Positions 54,211 through 63,768 of a stretch of 64,000 nucleotides of DNA are shown here, piece by piece. Origin of the DNA: Paenibacillus guangzhouensis (lineage in GTDB: Bacteria; Bacillota; Bacilli; Paenibacillales; Paenibacillaceae); contig NZ_CP045293.1 in the NCBI RefSeq assembly GCF_009363075.1, positions 3,782,001 through 3,846,000 on the forward strand. The letters run 5' to 3'. The stretch's first letter is position 1; each line of letters starts with the position of its first letter. Position numbers and translations under genes: made by a program. The notes under the pieces were generated by a model. The model did no database searches, had not been told where the DNA came from, and was given only the letters and a program-made list of their open reading frames with translations.

Positions 54211-55206
54211 TTACCTCTTATCGTACCGAGACATGCCTTTTTTGGCTAGACATCGTAATGTTAAGATTTTATGAAGGGCATGGTAGGCGGTTGCCATCCG
54301 TTGTTGAACCAGAATAGACAAGACCACCGGAATCGATGCTTGAGGCGAAAAATATCCCATGGCAATAACAATCCCAAGTGAGATATTCCGCATGCCGGTA
54401 GCGTACGCAACAGTTACTTGCAGTGAAGCATCGGTACTCCCCTTCGTTAGCCATCGCGATCCTACGGCCCCGACCCCGTAACACAGCGCTACCAATAGGA
54501 TAACCATTGGCACGAGCTTCATCATATCTTGCGATACACCCTCTACAAATGGCGCAATCGCCGAAGCGTTCAATAGAATAACCGCGAGAAAAGCTAGCTT
54601 GGACGTGGGAAGCATAACCGATGCCGTACGTTCCTTAGCTTGCCCCTTCGATATCTCATACACGGCGACACCAAGTGCCGTAGGCAACACAACAATCCAG
54701 ATTAGATCTAGCATAACCCCCATTGTATCGATGGTCACCAACTGACCAAATGTCCACTCGATCGCATGCGGAACCACAACGGGACTTATTACCGCATCCA
54801 GGACAACCAATGCCAAGATCAAAGGTACACTGCCTTGCGACAGTCCCACCCAAATGATAGAGGAGACACCAAGTGGAATGACGGTGAACAATACCAGCCC
54901 GACCACATAAGGAGAGTTCGAGCCAAAGACCACTGATCCGAGCAAATAGGCTAACACGGGGGACACCAGATGAGCTAACCCTAGCGTTAACAGCATCAAG
55001 CCCGGCTTACGAAAGACTTACTTCAGATGCTCCATACCACATCCCAGCGCCATGACGAACGTCGAATAACCGAACAAATACGGAATGGAATCTACTGCTG
55101 GCTGCAGCATTGGAGCAAAAAGAAACCCCAGCAATAACGCACCCGGGGTCAGTAGGAACATGTATTTATCAACCCATTGACTAAACTGTATGCCGTAGGA
55201 ACGCAT
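54211..55206 (-). pseudogene. SBF/arsenical-resistance-type transporter gene interrupted by one in-frame stop
   Basis: Two blocks in the same frame: 62 aa (55206-55018, ending GCGMEHLK-TAA) and then VFRKPGLMLLTLGLAH continuing for about 265 aa to 54211. The combined protein matches bile acid:sodium symporter (SBF)/ArsB-like transporters, with eight or more helices (FTVIPLGVSSIIWVGLSQGS, AYATGMRNISLGIVIAMG). Only a single TAA at 55018-55020 breaks it; a C-to-T change of CAA would explain it. Sequencing error or translational read-through is possible. Ten bases downstream of the fumarase stop. Confidence 0.7.
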
Positions 55207-55215
55207 CGATACGTC

Positions 55216-56763
55216 CTATTTGAACACAGGGTCTTTGAATTGAGATAACTTCGTTAAGGAGTCTTGCTCGACATCTGCATGCAGGCTGTTACCATGGGAA
55301 TCCATCGTCACAATCGCAGCAAAGCCTTCCACCTGCAAATGCCACATTGCTTCTGGAATACCAAATTCCATAAAGTCTACGCCATTTACCTTGTTCAAGC
55401 ATTGTGCATAATATTGCGCTGCGCCACCGATCGCGTTCAGGTAGACAGCTCCATGCTCTTGCAGCGCCGCGAGCGTCTTGGCCCCCATGCCACCTTTTCC
55501 GATCACCGCACGAATACCGAATTTCTTAATAATATCGCCTTGATAAGGCTCCTCACGAATACTTGTCGTCGGTCCAGCGGCCTTCACATGCCAGCCTTCC
55601 TCATCCTTCATCATGACAGGCCCGCAGTGGTAAATGACCGCTCCGTTCAGGTCGATCGGCGCATCATGATCCATCAAGTATTTGTGAAGCGCATCGCGGC
55701 CGGTGTGCATCTCGCCATTAATGACAACAACATCACCAACGCGAAGGGAACGAATTTGCTCTTCAGTAATCGGCGTTGTGAGTACAACTTCACGGCGTTC
55801 CGCGCCTTTAACTTCACGAACCTCTTCTTCAGCAGCATCGTTCATCGTCACTTCTGTACCTTGCTCGTAGATCCATTCTTGAATTTCGCCGCTCTCTGCG
55901 TTAATTAGTACTCCTTGTCTGCGATATGCCCAGCAGTTGTATGCCACAGAGACGAAAAAGCTCGCCGGTAGACGATCCATCACGCCGATTTTACAACCAA
56001 GCAGCGACACTTGTCCGCCGAAGCCCATCGTACCGATCCCCAGTTTATTCGCGTTCTCCAGAATATAATCTTCTAGCTTCGCTAGATCTTCAATCTCGTT
56101 CACGTCATCCACATGCCGGAACAATTGCTGCTTCGCGAGCTCATATCCGGTTGTCCGGTCGCCGCCGATCCCTACCCCGATAAATCCAGCACTACAGCCT
56201 TGACCTTGCGCTTGATATACCGCATGCATAATGCATTTGCGAATACCATCGAGATCACGACCAGCCTTACCCAGCCCTTCTAACTCCGTAGGCAGACTGT
56301 ATTGGATATTCTTGTTCTCACAACCGCCGCCCTTAAGTATCAGACGCACATCAATCTCATCGCGTTCCCATTGTTCGAAATGAATGACCGGTACGCCAGG
56401 ACCGATATTATCACCAGAGTTCGCACCGGTTAAAGAGTTCACGGAATTCGGACGCAGCTTGCCGTTCTTCGTCGCGCGTTGAATGGCATGCTTGATCTGC
56501 TGCTTCATGACGATTTGATTCGTCCCTACCGGGGTATGAACGATAAATGTCGGCATTCCCGTATCTTGGCAAATCGGAGACACATTACATTCCGCCATCT
56601 CAATATTTTGAGCGATTGTGGATAGCGCAATCCCTGCACGGGTTGCTTGATCTTCCGCTTCACGCGCTTTCTTCACTGCACGCCGTACATCCGCCGGCAA
56701 ATTCGTCGAAGTCTCTACAATCAACTGATAGACGCTTTCTTCAAACTGCTGCATGTTGTCCAT
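55216..56763 (-). CDS. fumA: Class I (iron-sulfur) fumarate hydratase
   Basis: 515 aa. The [4Fe-4S] Cys positions are visible in SPICQDTGMP, LKGGGCENKN and QGCSAGFIGVGIGGDR; IGKGGMGAKTLAALQEHGAVYLNAIGGA belongs to the C-terminal swivelling domain. Interconverts fumarate and malate in the TCA cycle; oxygen-labile class. Bacillus subtilis uses the class II FumC instead. Start ATG 56763 follows GAGAGGGG. Confidence 0.95.
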   Translation of the reverse strand: MDNMQQFEESVYQLIVETSTNLPADVRRAVKKAREAEDQATRAGIALSTIAQNIEMAECNVSPICQDTGMPTFIVHTPVGTNQIVMKQQIKHAIQRATKNGKLRPNSVNSLTGANSGDNIGPGVPVIHFEQWERDEIDVRLILKGGGCENKNIQYSLPTELEGLGKAGRDLDGIRKCIMHAVYQAQGQGCSAGFIGVGIGGDRTTGYELAKQQLFRHVDDVNEIEDLAKLEDYILENANKLGIGTMGFGGQVSLLGCKIGVMDRLPASFFVSVAYNCWAYRRQGVLINAESGEIQEWIYEQGTEVTMNDAAEEEVREVKGAERREVVLTTPITEEQIRSLRVGDVVVINGEMHTGRDALHKYLMDHDAPIDLNGAVIYHCGPVMMKDEEGWHVKAAGPTTSIREEPYQGDIIKKFGIRAVIGKGGMGAKTLAALQEHGAVYLNAIGGAAQYYAQCLNKVNGVDFMEFGIPEAMWHLQVEGFAAIVTMDSHGNSLHADVEQDSLTKLSQFKDPVFK

Positions 56764-56947
56764 TTTCCCCTCTCATGATTCACGAAATCCTATCTTAACC
56801 ATCGCTTCTATCATAGCATAGCCAGCTGGATCTATAAACGCTTTCATGTCCAATGGCTGTAAATTGTTGTGCAAATTAACCATTTCGAAGCTGGCTTCGA
56901 TCGACTATGATAGGAGTATATGTTGACGATAAAGGGGACTCAAATGG

Positions 56948-57541
56948 ATGGAAAAGCATTTTTCAGCCTATATGTATAGGCTTCGCTATATTGAACGATG
57001 GAGTCTGATGCGCAATGTGATGCCTGAGAATGTCGCGGAGCACTCGTATCATGTCGCCTTGCTCACACATATGCTCTGCACGATCGGCAATCAGGAATTC
57101 AACCGGCAAGTGGATACCCATCAAGCCGTCACGATGGCCTTATTCCATGATGCGACGGAAGTCTTCACAGGGGACATTCCCACTCCGGTCAAACACCATA
57201 ACCCACGCATCCTGGCGAACTTCCGTGAGATTGAAGATATTGCTTCCGAGCGCTTAATCAGTATGGTGCCAGCTAAGCTGCTGCCTGTCTATGAACCATT
57301 GCTGGATAGCAAAGCTGATCAACATTCCGAGCTTCGCAAATACGTCAAAGCCGCCGATTTATTAGACGCCTATTTGAAGTGTGTCACCGAGCTCACCGCA
57401 GGAAATCGAGAGTTCGCTGAAGCGAAGCGCCAGACCGAGGAGAAACTTCAGCAGTTGTCGATGCCTGAGGTAGACTACTTCCTGACGTATCTTGCGCCCA
57501 GCTTCGAGAAGACGCTTGATGAGTTGTCCGAGACCGAGTAA
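56948..57541 (+). CDS. YfbR-like HD-domain 5'-deoxynucleotidase
   Basis: 197 aa. HD-domain metal-binding residues in NVAEHSYHVALLTHML, ALFHDATEVFTGDIPTPVKH and DLLDAYLK match YfbR-type enzymes that dephosphorylate deoxyribonucleoside monophosphates. Role in nucleotide pool clean-up. Start ATG 56948 has GGGGA upstream; an earlier overlapping ATG at 56944 is in another frame. Divergent from fumarase; terminator follows. Confidence 0.93.
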   Translation: MEKHFSAYMYRLRYIERWSLMRNVMPENVAEHSYHVALLTHMLCTIGNQEFNRQVDTHQAVTMALFHDATEVFTGDIPTPVKHHNPRILANFREIEDIASERLISMVPAKLLPVYEPLLDSKADQHSELRKYVKAADLLDAYLKCVTELTAGNREFAEAKRQTEEKLQQLSMPEVDYFLTYLAPSFEKTLDELSETE

Positions 57542-57560
57542 AAACAGATTATTTCATAAC

Positions 57561-57602
57561 AAAGAACCGCACCTCCATTTATAAGGAGAGTGCGGTTCTT
57601 TC
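57561..57602. terminator. Terminator after the nucleotidase gene
   Basis: Perfect AAAGAACCGCAC / GTGCGGTTCTTT stem around a short loop, with modest T content after it. Confidence 0.7.
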
Positions 57603-57677
57603 CATTGCCGGAGCGAACATGATCGGGAACAAGAGATCCTTTATGATAGAATTTCTTAGATGAAGCTGCGTACCAAC

Positions 57678-57804
57678 AACGGAGAGGAAGGTTGAAACTG
57701 GAGGAGTGAACACGTTCGCCTTTGTTTTCGGATTTCCTCCTTCGACAATTCATTCAAGAAATCCGATAACAACAGCGGCCGGAAGTTCAACCTTTCTCGG
57801 AGTT
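57678..57804. repeat. Nested inverted-repeat element, about 127 bp
   Basis: Outer arms AACGGAGAGGAAGGTTGAA / TTCAACCTTTCTCGGAGTT and an inner perfect 9-bp stem TCGGATTTC (57728-57736) / GAAATCCGA (57758-57766). No coding frame. Resembles a structured RNA or a small dispersed element. Confidence 0.6.
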
Positions 57805-57869
57805 ACAACGAGCAGCCACAACCTACAAGTTCGAGCATAACAGAGCACTTGACCAATCATGTGAGCGAC

Positions 57870-58736
57870 CTATCCGTTCACAATGTCCCCGCCGTTCACG
57901 TGAATCATCTGGCCTGTGATGTACGAGGCATCTTCACTCGCGAGAAAGACATAACTCGCCGCGAGCTCTTCCGGCTGCCCCGGCCGCCCCATTGGCGTGT
58001 CGGAACCAAAGGTACTGACCTTCTGTTCATCGAAGCTCGCTGGAATGAGCGGCGTCCAGATCGGTCCTGGCGCGACGCCATTCACACGGATCCCTTGCGC
58101 GACGAGCGATCCTGCGAGCGAACGCGTGAAGGAGACGATCGCTCCCTTGGTCGCGGAATAATCGATTAACTCTGGGCTTCCCTTATACGCCGTAATCGAT
58201 GCCGTATTGACGATGCTGCTCCCCTGTTTCAGATGAGGCAGCGCCATTTTCGTGAGATGGAAATAGCCGAAAATATTCGTCTTAAACGTTCGAAGCAGCT
58301 GTGCCGTCGTGATATCCGACAAGGACTTCTGCGGGTATTGTTCGGCTGCATTGTTCACGACAATATCAAGCTGACCCCAAGCGTCGATCACCTGCTTCAC
58401 AGCTGTCTTACAGAAGTGCTCCTCCCCGATATCACCGCCGATCGCAATACACTGCCGACCGAGCTGTTCCACAGATTGCTTTGTCTCCTGTGCATCTTGT
58501 TCTTCATTAAGATAGAGGATGGCTACATCTGCGCCTTCCTTAGCGAAGGCTAAGGCCACTGCTCTACCTATTCCACTATCTCCGCCAGAGATAATTGCCT
58601 TCTTGCCTGCCAATTTCCCTGCCGGTTTATAATGTTTCCCCTCAAAAGCGGGCCTTGGTGTCATTTCCGCTTCAATACCCGGTTGCTGATTCTGATGTTG
58701 CGGCGGGTTGATCGCTTTTTGCTTGGACTGCGGCAT
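57870..58736 (-). CDS. Short-chain dehydrogenase/reductase (glucose dehydrogenase-like, stress type)
   Basis: 288 aa. N-terminal hydrophilic extension (about 40 residues rich in Gln and Pro) then a classical SDR: GKKAIISGGDSGIGRAVAL (NAD(P) binding), NNAAE, catalytic Ser in IVNTASITAYKG and YSATKG (Tyr-x3-Lys), APGPIWTPL. Resembles general stress SDRs of Bacillus (YhdF/YhxD group). Reaction not determined. GGAGGAAT precedes ATG 58736. Confidence 0.9.
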   Translation of the reverse strand: MPQSKQKAINPPQHQNQQPGIEAEMTPRPAFEGKHYKPAGKLAGKKAIISGGDSGIGRAVALAFAKEGADVAILYLNEEQDAQETKQSVEQLGRQCIAIGGDIGEEHFCKTAVKQVIDAWGQLDIVVNNAAEQYPQKSLSDITTAQLLRTFKTNIFGYFHLTKMALPHLKQGSSIVNTASITAYKGSPELIDYSATKGAIVSFTRSLAGSLVAQGIRVNGVAPGPIWTPLIPASFDEQKVSTFGSDTPMGRPGQPEELAASYVFLASEDASYITGQMIHVNGGDIVNG

Positions 58737-58902
58737 ACTTATTCCTCCTACACTAACACAAGTTCTCGGTTAGATTGCCCCAATTCCCCACACTTATAAC
58801 AAACTGGTAATGTTCTATCCATAAAACACCTATACTGACCTGCTCGAAGTTGGGCAAATTAATACTCGTAAAGCCAAACTCAATCTTTAGGAGGTTATTT
58901 CA

Positions 58903-59175
58903 TTGAAAAAAATCGCAGCAGCAGTCCTTTCCGCCTGTTTAGTATTATCTGTCGCTTCCGTAGCGTCAGCAGCTCCAGCAGAGCAACATCCGAAACACAA
59001 AATGCATGCGAAAAGTCATCATAAGATGCATGCGAAAAGCCACAAAATGCATGCAAAGAGCACACATAAAACGAAAAAGCTGCATGCAAAATCCCACAAA
59101 AAAGGTCATATCAAGATGAAAGGCTTAACGCCGAAAGCATTACCGAAAACAGGTTTTGGCGGCGTAAGCGAATAA
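58903..59175 (+). CDS. Small secreted His/Lys-rich protein ending in an LPKTG motif (putative sortase substrate)
   Basis: 90 aa from TTG 58903, with AGGAGG before it. Signal peptide (residues 1-23, VASAAPA), then four or five HKMHAKS-type repeats rich in His, Lys and Met, then ALPKTGFGGVSE at residues 79-90. The LPKTG has no hydrophobic or charged tail after it, unlike usual cell-wall sorting signals. Directly upstream of a sortase gene, so it is a likely partner of that sortase. The repeats could bind metals or polyanions. Confidence 0.72.
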   Translation: MKKIAAAVLSACLVLSVASVASAAPAEQHPKHKMHAKSHHKMHAKSHKMHAKSTHKTKKLHAKSHKKGHIKMKGLTPKALPKTGFGGVSE

Positions 59176-59179
59176 CAAT

Positions 59180-59203
59180 AAAAAGAGGGGAAACCCTCTT
59201 TTT
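59180..59203 (+). terminator. Terminator between the LPKTG protein and the sortase
   Basis: AAAAAGAGGG-GAAA-CCCTCTTTTT perfect stem followed by T-rich sequence, 25 bp upstream of the sortase start; the sortase must be read through or have its own promoter. Confidence 0.8.
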
Positions 59204-59227
59204 AATCATTTTTGCTAAGGAATTGAA

Positions 59228-59890
59228 ATGATGACACCAAAACAGCGAAATTCCTTTATCATTGCCATTGTTATGACCTTACTTTTTGTTGGATGCTCTA
59301 CGCGGCCTTCTGCAGAAGTGAAACCTCAAGTTTTACCCAAAAATCAACCTACGCAGGAGATGGCACCTCTACAACCCAAAACAGAGTCGCTGCCACCATC
59401 AGCCGCTTCATCAATTGCTGTGAAGTCTGAAAAAGCAGTCCGCACTGGCATCATTCCCAATAAAATACTTATACCATCCGTTCGGATCCAGACGTCCGTA
59501 GAACCTGTCGGTGTTCTCGATAACGGCCAGATGGAAGTCCCTGAATCTACAGAACGTGTCGGCATCTTAATGAATGGTGTGAAAGCAGGGGAGCAAGGAA
59601 ATGCCGTTATCGCAGGACATGTTGATAACTATACGGGACCGGCTATATTCTATGGTCTCAAAAAATTAAAAAAAGATGATCCGATCATTCTCTCCGATGC
59701 CTCTGGAAAATACTTGGTCTATAAGGTGCTCTCTGTCGAATCGTTTAAGACTGCAGAGGCACCGATCGACCGGGTATTTGGTAAAACGGATGAATCGCGG
59801 TTAAATCTGATCACTTGTACAGGGAAGTATGATCGCAAGAAGAAAGAGCATGAGAAACGATTGATTGTTTTCGCACGGCTCATGAAATAA
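59228..59890 (+). CDS. Sortase family protein (class F-like), lipoprotein-like signal
   Basis: 220 aa. Residues 9-23 are hydrophobic and end in LLFVGC, which resembles a lipobox, instead of a usual signal anchor. After a Pro/Gln-rich linker the catalytic domain shows IPSVRIQTSVEPVG, NAVIAGHVDNYTGPAIFYGL (His131), NLITCTG (Cys197) and KRLIVFARL (Arg211), i.e. the sortase triad, closest to class F/D types. It cleaves LPxTG-like motifs and joins them to an amine. The preceding gene supplies an LPKTG protein. Ribosome site AAGGAA. Confidence 0.88.
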   Translation: MMTPKQRNSFIIAIVMTLLFVGCSTRPSAEVKPQVLPKNQPTQEMAPLQPKTESLPPSAASSIAVKSEKAVRTGIIPNKILIPSVRIQTSVEPVGVLDNGQMEVPESTERVGILMNGVKAGEQGNAVIAGHVDNYTGPAIFYGLKKLKKDDPIILSDASGKYLVYKVLSVESFKTAEAPIDRVFGKTDESRLNLITCTGKYDRKKKEHEKRLIVFARLMK

Positions 59891-59906
59891 ATATCTCCAC
59901 ATGAAA

Positions 59907-59936
59907 AACCCCGAGACCAATATTGGTCTCGGGGTT
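59907..59936. terminator. Bidirectional terminator between sortase and mdh
   Basis: Perfect AACCCCGAGACC-AATATT-GGTCTCGGGGTT stem; serves the convergent sortase gene and the citZ-icd-mdh operon. Confidence 0.85.
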
Positions 59937-59959
59937 CTCGATATATCCATTTCGTGGCA

Positions 59960-60901
59960 TTAACCTTGAACGACTTTGATCACATTACGAACAGAATCTG
60001 CCGATTTATCCAGCGCAGCTTTCTCATCTGCCGTTAATTCAAGCTCGAATACTTTCTCGATGCCGTTACCGCCAAGAATTGTCGGTACGCCTAAGAACAA
60101 GTTGTGATAGCCGTATTCACCTTCAAGCAATGCGATAACTGGAATGATGCGTTTCTTATCTTTAATAATCGCTTCTGCCATCTGAACCAAGGAAGCTGCT
60201 GGTGCATAGTATGCACTACCGTTACCGAGCAAGTTAACGATTTCGCCGCCGCCAACGCGAGTGCGTTGAACGATGGCTTCGATGCGATCGGCCGGTATTA
60301 ATTTCTCGATTGGGATACCGCCTACGTTCGAATAACGAACGAGAGGTACCATATCGTCGCCGTGGCCGCCAAGTACGAAACCACGTACGTCTTCAACCGA
60401 TACGTGAAGCTCTTGTGCGATGAATGTGCAATAGCGAGCCGTATCTAGAACACCGGATTGACCGATAACTCGGTTTTTAGGGAAGCCAAGTGTCTCGAAC
60501 GCTGCATATGTCATTGCATCGACAGGGTTGCTAAGGATGATGACAATCGAATCTGGGCAATATTTCTTGATATTCTCACAGACCGATCTAACGATACTTG
60601 CGTTCGTGCTCACAAGATCATCACGGCTCATGCCCGGTTTGCGAGCAATCCCCGCCGTTATGATCACGATATCGGAATCTGCTGTATCTTCGTAATTGGA
60701 CGTACCGATAATGTTGCTATCGAAGCCTTGAACTGGACTTGCTTCCAGCATATCAAGTGCTTTTCCTTTCGTCGGGTTCTCAAGCTGAGGTATATCCAGC
60801 AGCACTACATCCCCGAGTTCTTTTTGCGCAAGCATTAATGCTGTTGTTGCTCCTGTGAATCCAGCGCCAACGACGGTAATCTTTTTACGTTGAATAGCCA
60901 T
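59960..60901 (-). CDS. mdh: Malate dehydrogenase
   Basis: 313 aa, LDH-like [20 protein letters not shown] (NAD), [20 protein letters not shown] (substrate loop with Arg), [38 protein letters not shown] (catalytic His). Oxidises malate to oxaloacetate. Last gene of citZ-icd-mdh; GGGAGG upstream. Confidence 0.97.
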   Translation of the reverse strand: MAIQRKKITVVGAGFTGATTALMLAQKELGDVVLLDIPQLENPTKGKALDMLEASPVQGFDSNIIGTSNYEDTADSDIVIITAGIARKPGMSRDDLVSTNASIVRSVCENIKKYCPDSIVIILSNPVDAMTYAAFETLGFPKNRVIGQSGVLDTARYCTFIAQELHVSVEDVRGFVLGGHGDDMVPLVRYSNVGGIPIEKLIPADRIEAIVQRTRVGGGEIVNLLGNGSAYYAPAASLVQMAEAIIKDKKRIIPVIALLEGEYGYHNLFLGVPTILGGNGIEKVFELELTADEKAALDKSADSVRNVIKVVQG

Positions 60902-60928
60902 GATTGCAATTGCCTCCCTTAAATGAAA

Positions 60929-62221
60929 CTACATATTTTTGATAATTTCATCCGCAAATGCAGAGCATTTCACTTCTGTCGCGCCTTCCATGAGACGAGC
61001 AAAGTCGTAAGTTACTGTTTTGTTGTTGATGGAAGTCTCCATCCCTTTGTAGATGAGGTCTGCAGCTTCCTGCCAGCCGAGGTGCTCTAGAAGCATAACG
61101 CCGGATAGGATAACAGAACCTGGGTTCACTACGTCAAGATCTGCATATTTCGGAGCCGTACCATGTGTCGCTTCGAAGATCGCGTGACCTGTTACATAGT
61201 TGATATTCGCACCTGGTGCAATACCGATACCGCCAACTTGGGCTGCAAGCGCATCAGACAAATAGTCACCGTTCAAGTTAAGCGTTGCGATGACATCGAA
61301 GTCTGTTGGACGTGTCAATACTTGTTGCAATGCGATGTCCGCGATCGCGTCTTTAACAAGAATAGCACCTGCTGCAAGCGCATCTGCTTGTGCTTTGTTC
61401 GCTGTATCTACGCCGTCAGCTGCTTTGATACGGTCATATTGATCCCAAGTGAATACTTTATCGCCGAATTCTTGCTCAGCCACTTCGTATCCCCAGTTCT
61501 TGAACGCGCCTTCCGTGAACTTCATAATGTTCCCCTTATGTACCAGGGTTACACTCTTACGTCCATGCTTAATAGCGTATTCAACAGCAGCGCGCACTAG
61601 ACGCTTGGAGCCCTCTTCCGATACAGGTTTAATCCCGATACCCGAAGTCTCTGGGAAGCGAATTTTCTTCACGCCCATTTCTTGTTGCAAGAACTCAAGC
61701 ACTTTCTTCACTTCAGCAGAACCTGAAGCATACTCGATACCTGCATAGATATCTTCTGTATTCTCACGGAAAATGACCATGTCTACGAGTTCAGGACGTT
61801 TTACAGGCGAAGGTACGCCATCGAAATAACGAACTGGACGCAAACAAGTATACAAATCTAATTCTTGACGAAGCGCAACGTTCAAGGAACGAATACCGCC
61901 GCCGATTGGCGTTGTAAGAGGTCCTTTGATCGCTACGATATATTCACGAATCGCTGTTAACGTATCATTTGGCAACCACTCGCCGTACGCATTGAATGCT
62001 TTCTCCCCTGCAAACACTTCGTACCAAGCGATTTTCTTGTCGCCATTGTAAGCTTTCTCTACCGCTGCATCCAGCACGCGTTTGGAAGCTTTCCAGATAT
62101 CGCGGCCTGTGCCGTCACCTTCGATGAATGGAATAATCGGGTTGCTAGGAACCTGAAGTTTTCCGTTATCGATCGTAATTTTGTCGCCTTCTGTTGGTAA
62201 AGCAAATTTCTCGAGTTGCAT
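60929..62221 (-). CDS. icd: Isocitrate dehydrogenase (NADP+)
   Basis: 430 aa. [92 protein letters not shown] are typical of bacterial NADP-ICDH. Second gene of the TCA operon; AAGGAGG before ATG 62221. Confidence 0.98.
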   Translation of the reverse strand: MQLEKFALPTEGDKITIDNGKLQVPSNPIIPFIEGDGTGRDIWKASKRVLDAAVEKAYNGDKKIAWYEVFAGEKAFNAYGEWLPNDTLTAIREYIVAIKGPLTTPIGGGIRSLNVALRQELDLYTCLRPVRYFDGVPSPVKRPELVDMVIFRENTEDIYAGIEYASGSAEVKKVLEFLQQEMGVKKIRFPETSGIGIKPVSEEGSKRLVRAAVEYAIKHGRKSVTLVHKGNIMKFTEGAFKNWGYEVAEQEFGDKVFTWDQYDRIKAADGVDTANKAQADALAAGAILVKDAIADIALQQVLTRPTDFDVIATLNLNGDYLSDALAAQVGGIGIAPGANINYVTGHAIFEATHGTAPKYADLDVVNPGSVILSGVMLLEHLGWQEAADLIYKGMETSINNKTVTYDFARLMEGATEVKCSAFADEIIKNM

Positions 62222-62290
62222 GTAATAAATCCTCCTTCATCTTCTTACGAATTCTATCTATCAACACTACCTATGATCATACAGGAAAGA

Positions 62291-63403
62291 TCAACGATTT
62301 TGAATCGGAACATATTTTTGATTCGTGAGACCCGTATATTCTGCGCGAGGGCGAATAAGTCGGTTATTCTCATACTGTTCCAAAATATGCGCTGTCCATC
62401 CGGATACACGGCTGATCGCAAAGATTGGTGTAAAGAGCTCGCGCTGAATGCCAAGGATCGTATAGACCGATGCAGAGTAGAAATCAACATTCGGCTTGAG
62501 ACCCTTCTGGCCTGTAACCATCTCTTCAATACGAACGGACATGTCGTACAATTCCGTGTTGCCTTGCAGCTCGCTGAGGTTTTGCGACATCTTCTGCAAA
62601 TGCTTCGCACGCGGATCGCCGTTCTTGTATACACGATGACCAAAGCCCATAATCTTTTCTTTGTTATCCAGCTTGGTCTGAACATAATCTTCGACACGAT
62701 CGAAGGATCCGATCTCCTCTAACATGACCATCACCGCTTCGTTCGCTCCGCCATGAAGAGGTCCCTTCAATGCGCCAATTGCTGAAGTTACGCCAGAATA
62801 AATATCCGATAAGGTTGCAACGGTTACGCGCGCTGCGAATGTGGATGCATTCAACTCATGGTCTGCATGAAGAACGAGAGCTTGATTTAGCGCTTTCACG
62901 GCTAGTTCGCTAGGTTCTTCCCCATTGAGCATATACAAAAAGTTATGCGCAATAGATACGCCGGCTTTTGGGGCAATCGGCTCAAGACCTGCGCGAAGAC
63001 GAGATAAAGCAGCTACAATCGTTGGCAATTGCGCTTGCAATTTAATCGCTTTCCGGGTATTCGCTTCAGGACTCATATCATTCGCTGTTTCATCATACAA
63101 AGCAAGTGCAGAGACGGCCGACCGCAATGCTGCCATCGTGTTCGTCCCACTAGGATACAATCTCATTTGGTCAACCAATTCAGCTGGAATCGCGGCGGAT
63201 TCACTCAGGTCACGAAGCAATTGATCCAATTCGGCTTGCACAGGGAATCTTCCAAACCAGAGTAAATAGATTACTTCTTCAAAAGATGCATTTACTGCAA
63301 GATCATCAATATTATAGCCACGGTATGTCAGAGCACCGTCAATAATGGAGCTGATCGATGAAGTTGTTGCAACAATTCCTTCCAAGCCCTTTGTCGCTGT
63401 CAT
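62291..63403 (-). CDS. citZ: Citrate synthase
   Basis: 370 aa. Type II-like Gram-positive citrate synthase: SSISSIIDGALTYRGYNIDD, ADHELNASTFAARV (His), GGANEAVMVMLEEIG, IMGFGHRVYKNGDPRAKHL (His), FYSASVYTILGI (Asp region nearby). Condenses acetyl-CoA with oxaloacetate. First gene of the operon; probable catabolite control at the upstream cre-like site. Confidence 0.96.
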   Translation of the reverse strand: MTATKGLEGIVATTSSISSIIDGALTYRGYNIDDLAVNASFEEVIYLLWFGRFPVQAELDQLLRDLSESAAIPAELVDQMRLYPSGTNTMAALRSAVSALALYDETANDMSPEANTRKAIKLQAQLPTIVAALSRLRAGLEPIAPKAGVSIAHNFLYMLNGEEPSELAVKALNQALVLHADHELNASTFAARVTVATLSDIYSGVTSAIGALKGPLHGGANEAVMVMLEEIGSFDRVEDYVQTKLDNKEKIMGFGHRVYKNGDPRAKHLQKMSQNLSELQGNTELYDMSVRIEEMVTGQKGLKPNVDFYSASVYTILGIQRELFTPIFAISRVSGWTAHILEQYENNRLIRPRAEYTGLTNQKYVPIQNR

Positions 63404-63478
63404 ATACTTCTCTCCTTTGCAATGTTAGCGAGATAATCGTTAAAAAAAGATAAAAGCAGCGTGAAATTTGTCCGAAAA

Positions 63479-63492
63479 TGAAAGCGGTTCCC
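63479..63492. promoter_or_regulatory. cre-like site upstream of citZ
   Basis: TGAAAGCGGTTCCC resembles the CcpA consensus TGWAANCGNTNWCA except at the 3' end. It lies about 75 bp upstream of the citZ start, and citZ is CcpA-repressed in B. subtilis. Weak match. Confidence 0.35.
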
Positions 63493-63768
63493 TTCCAGGT
63501 CCCTCTATTTGTCAATACTCATTGCTATACTAATAATATAAGACTTTGGCTGTTATGTGAACACGTAAAGCTGGAAAAGGGAATAGAATTGATTTATCAC
63601 ACCTATAATAAAAAGATGTCAGTATAAGGAAAAATGAGTAAATCTGATACGTGGTCAACATGTGAACGCGCGTACGATGAATCCGATTATCTTTTTTTGT
63701 AACCTATTTCATAGGGTCAATTAAAGATGGTACAATAAGCGAAAATCAGCAAAAAAAGGGGCATCCGC

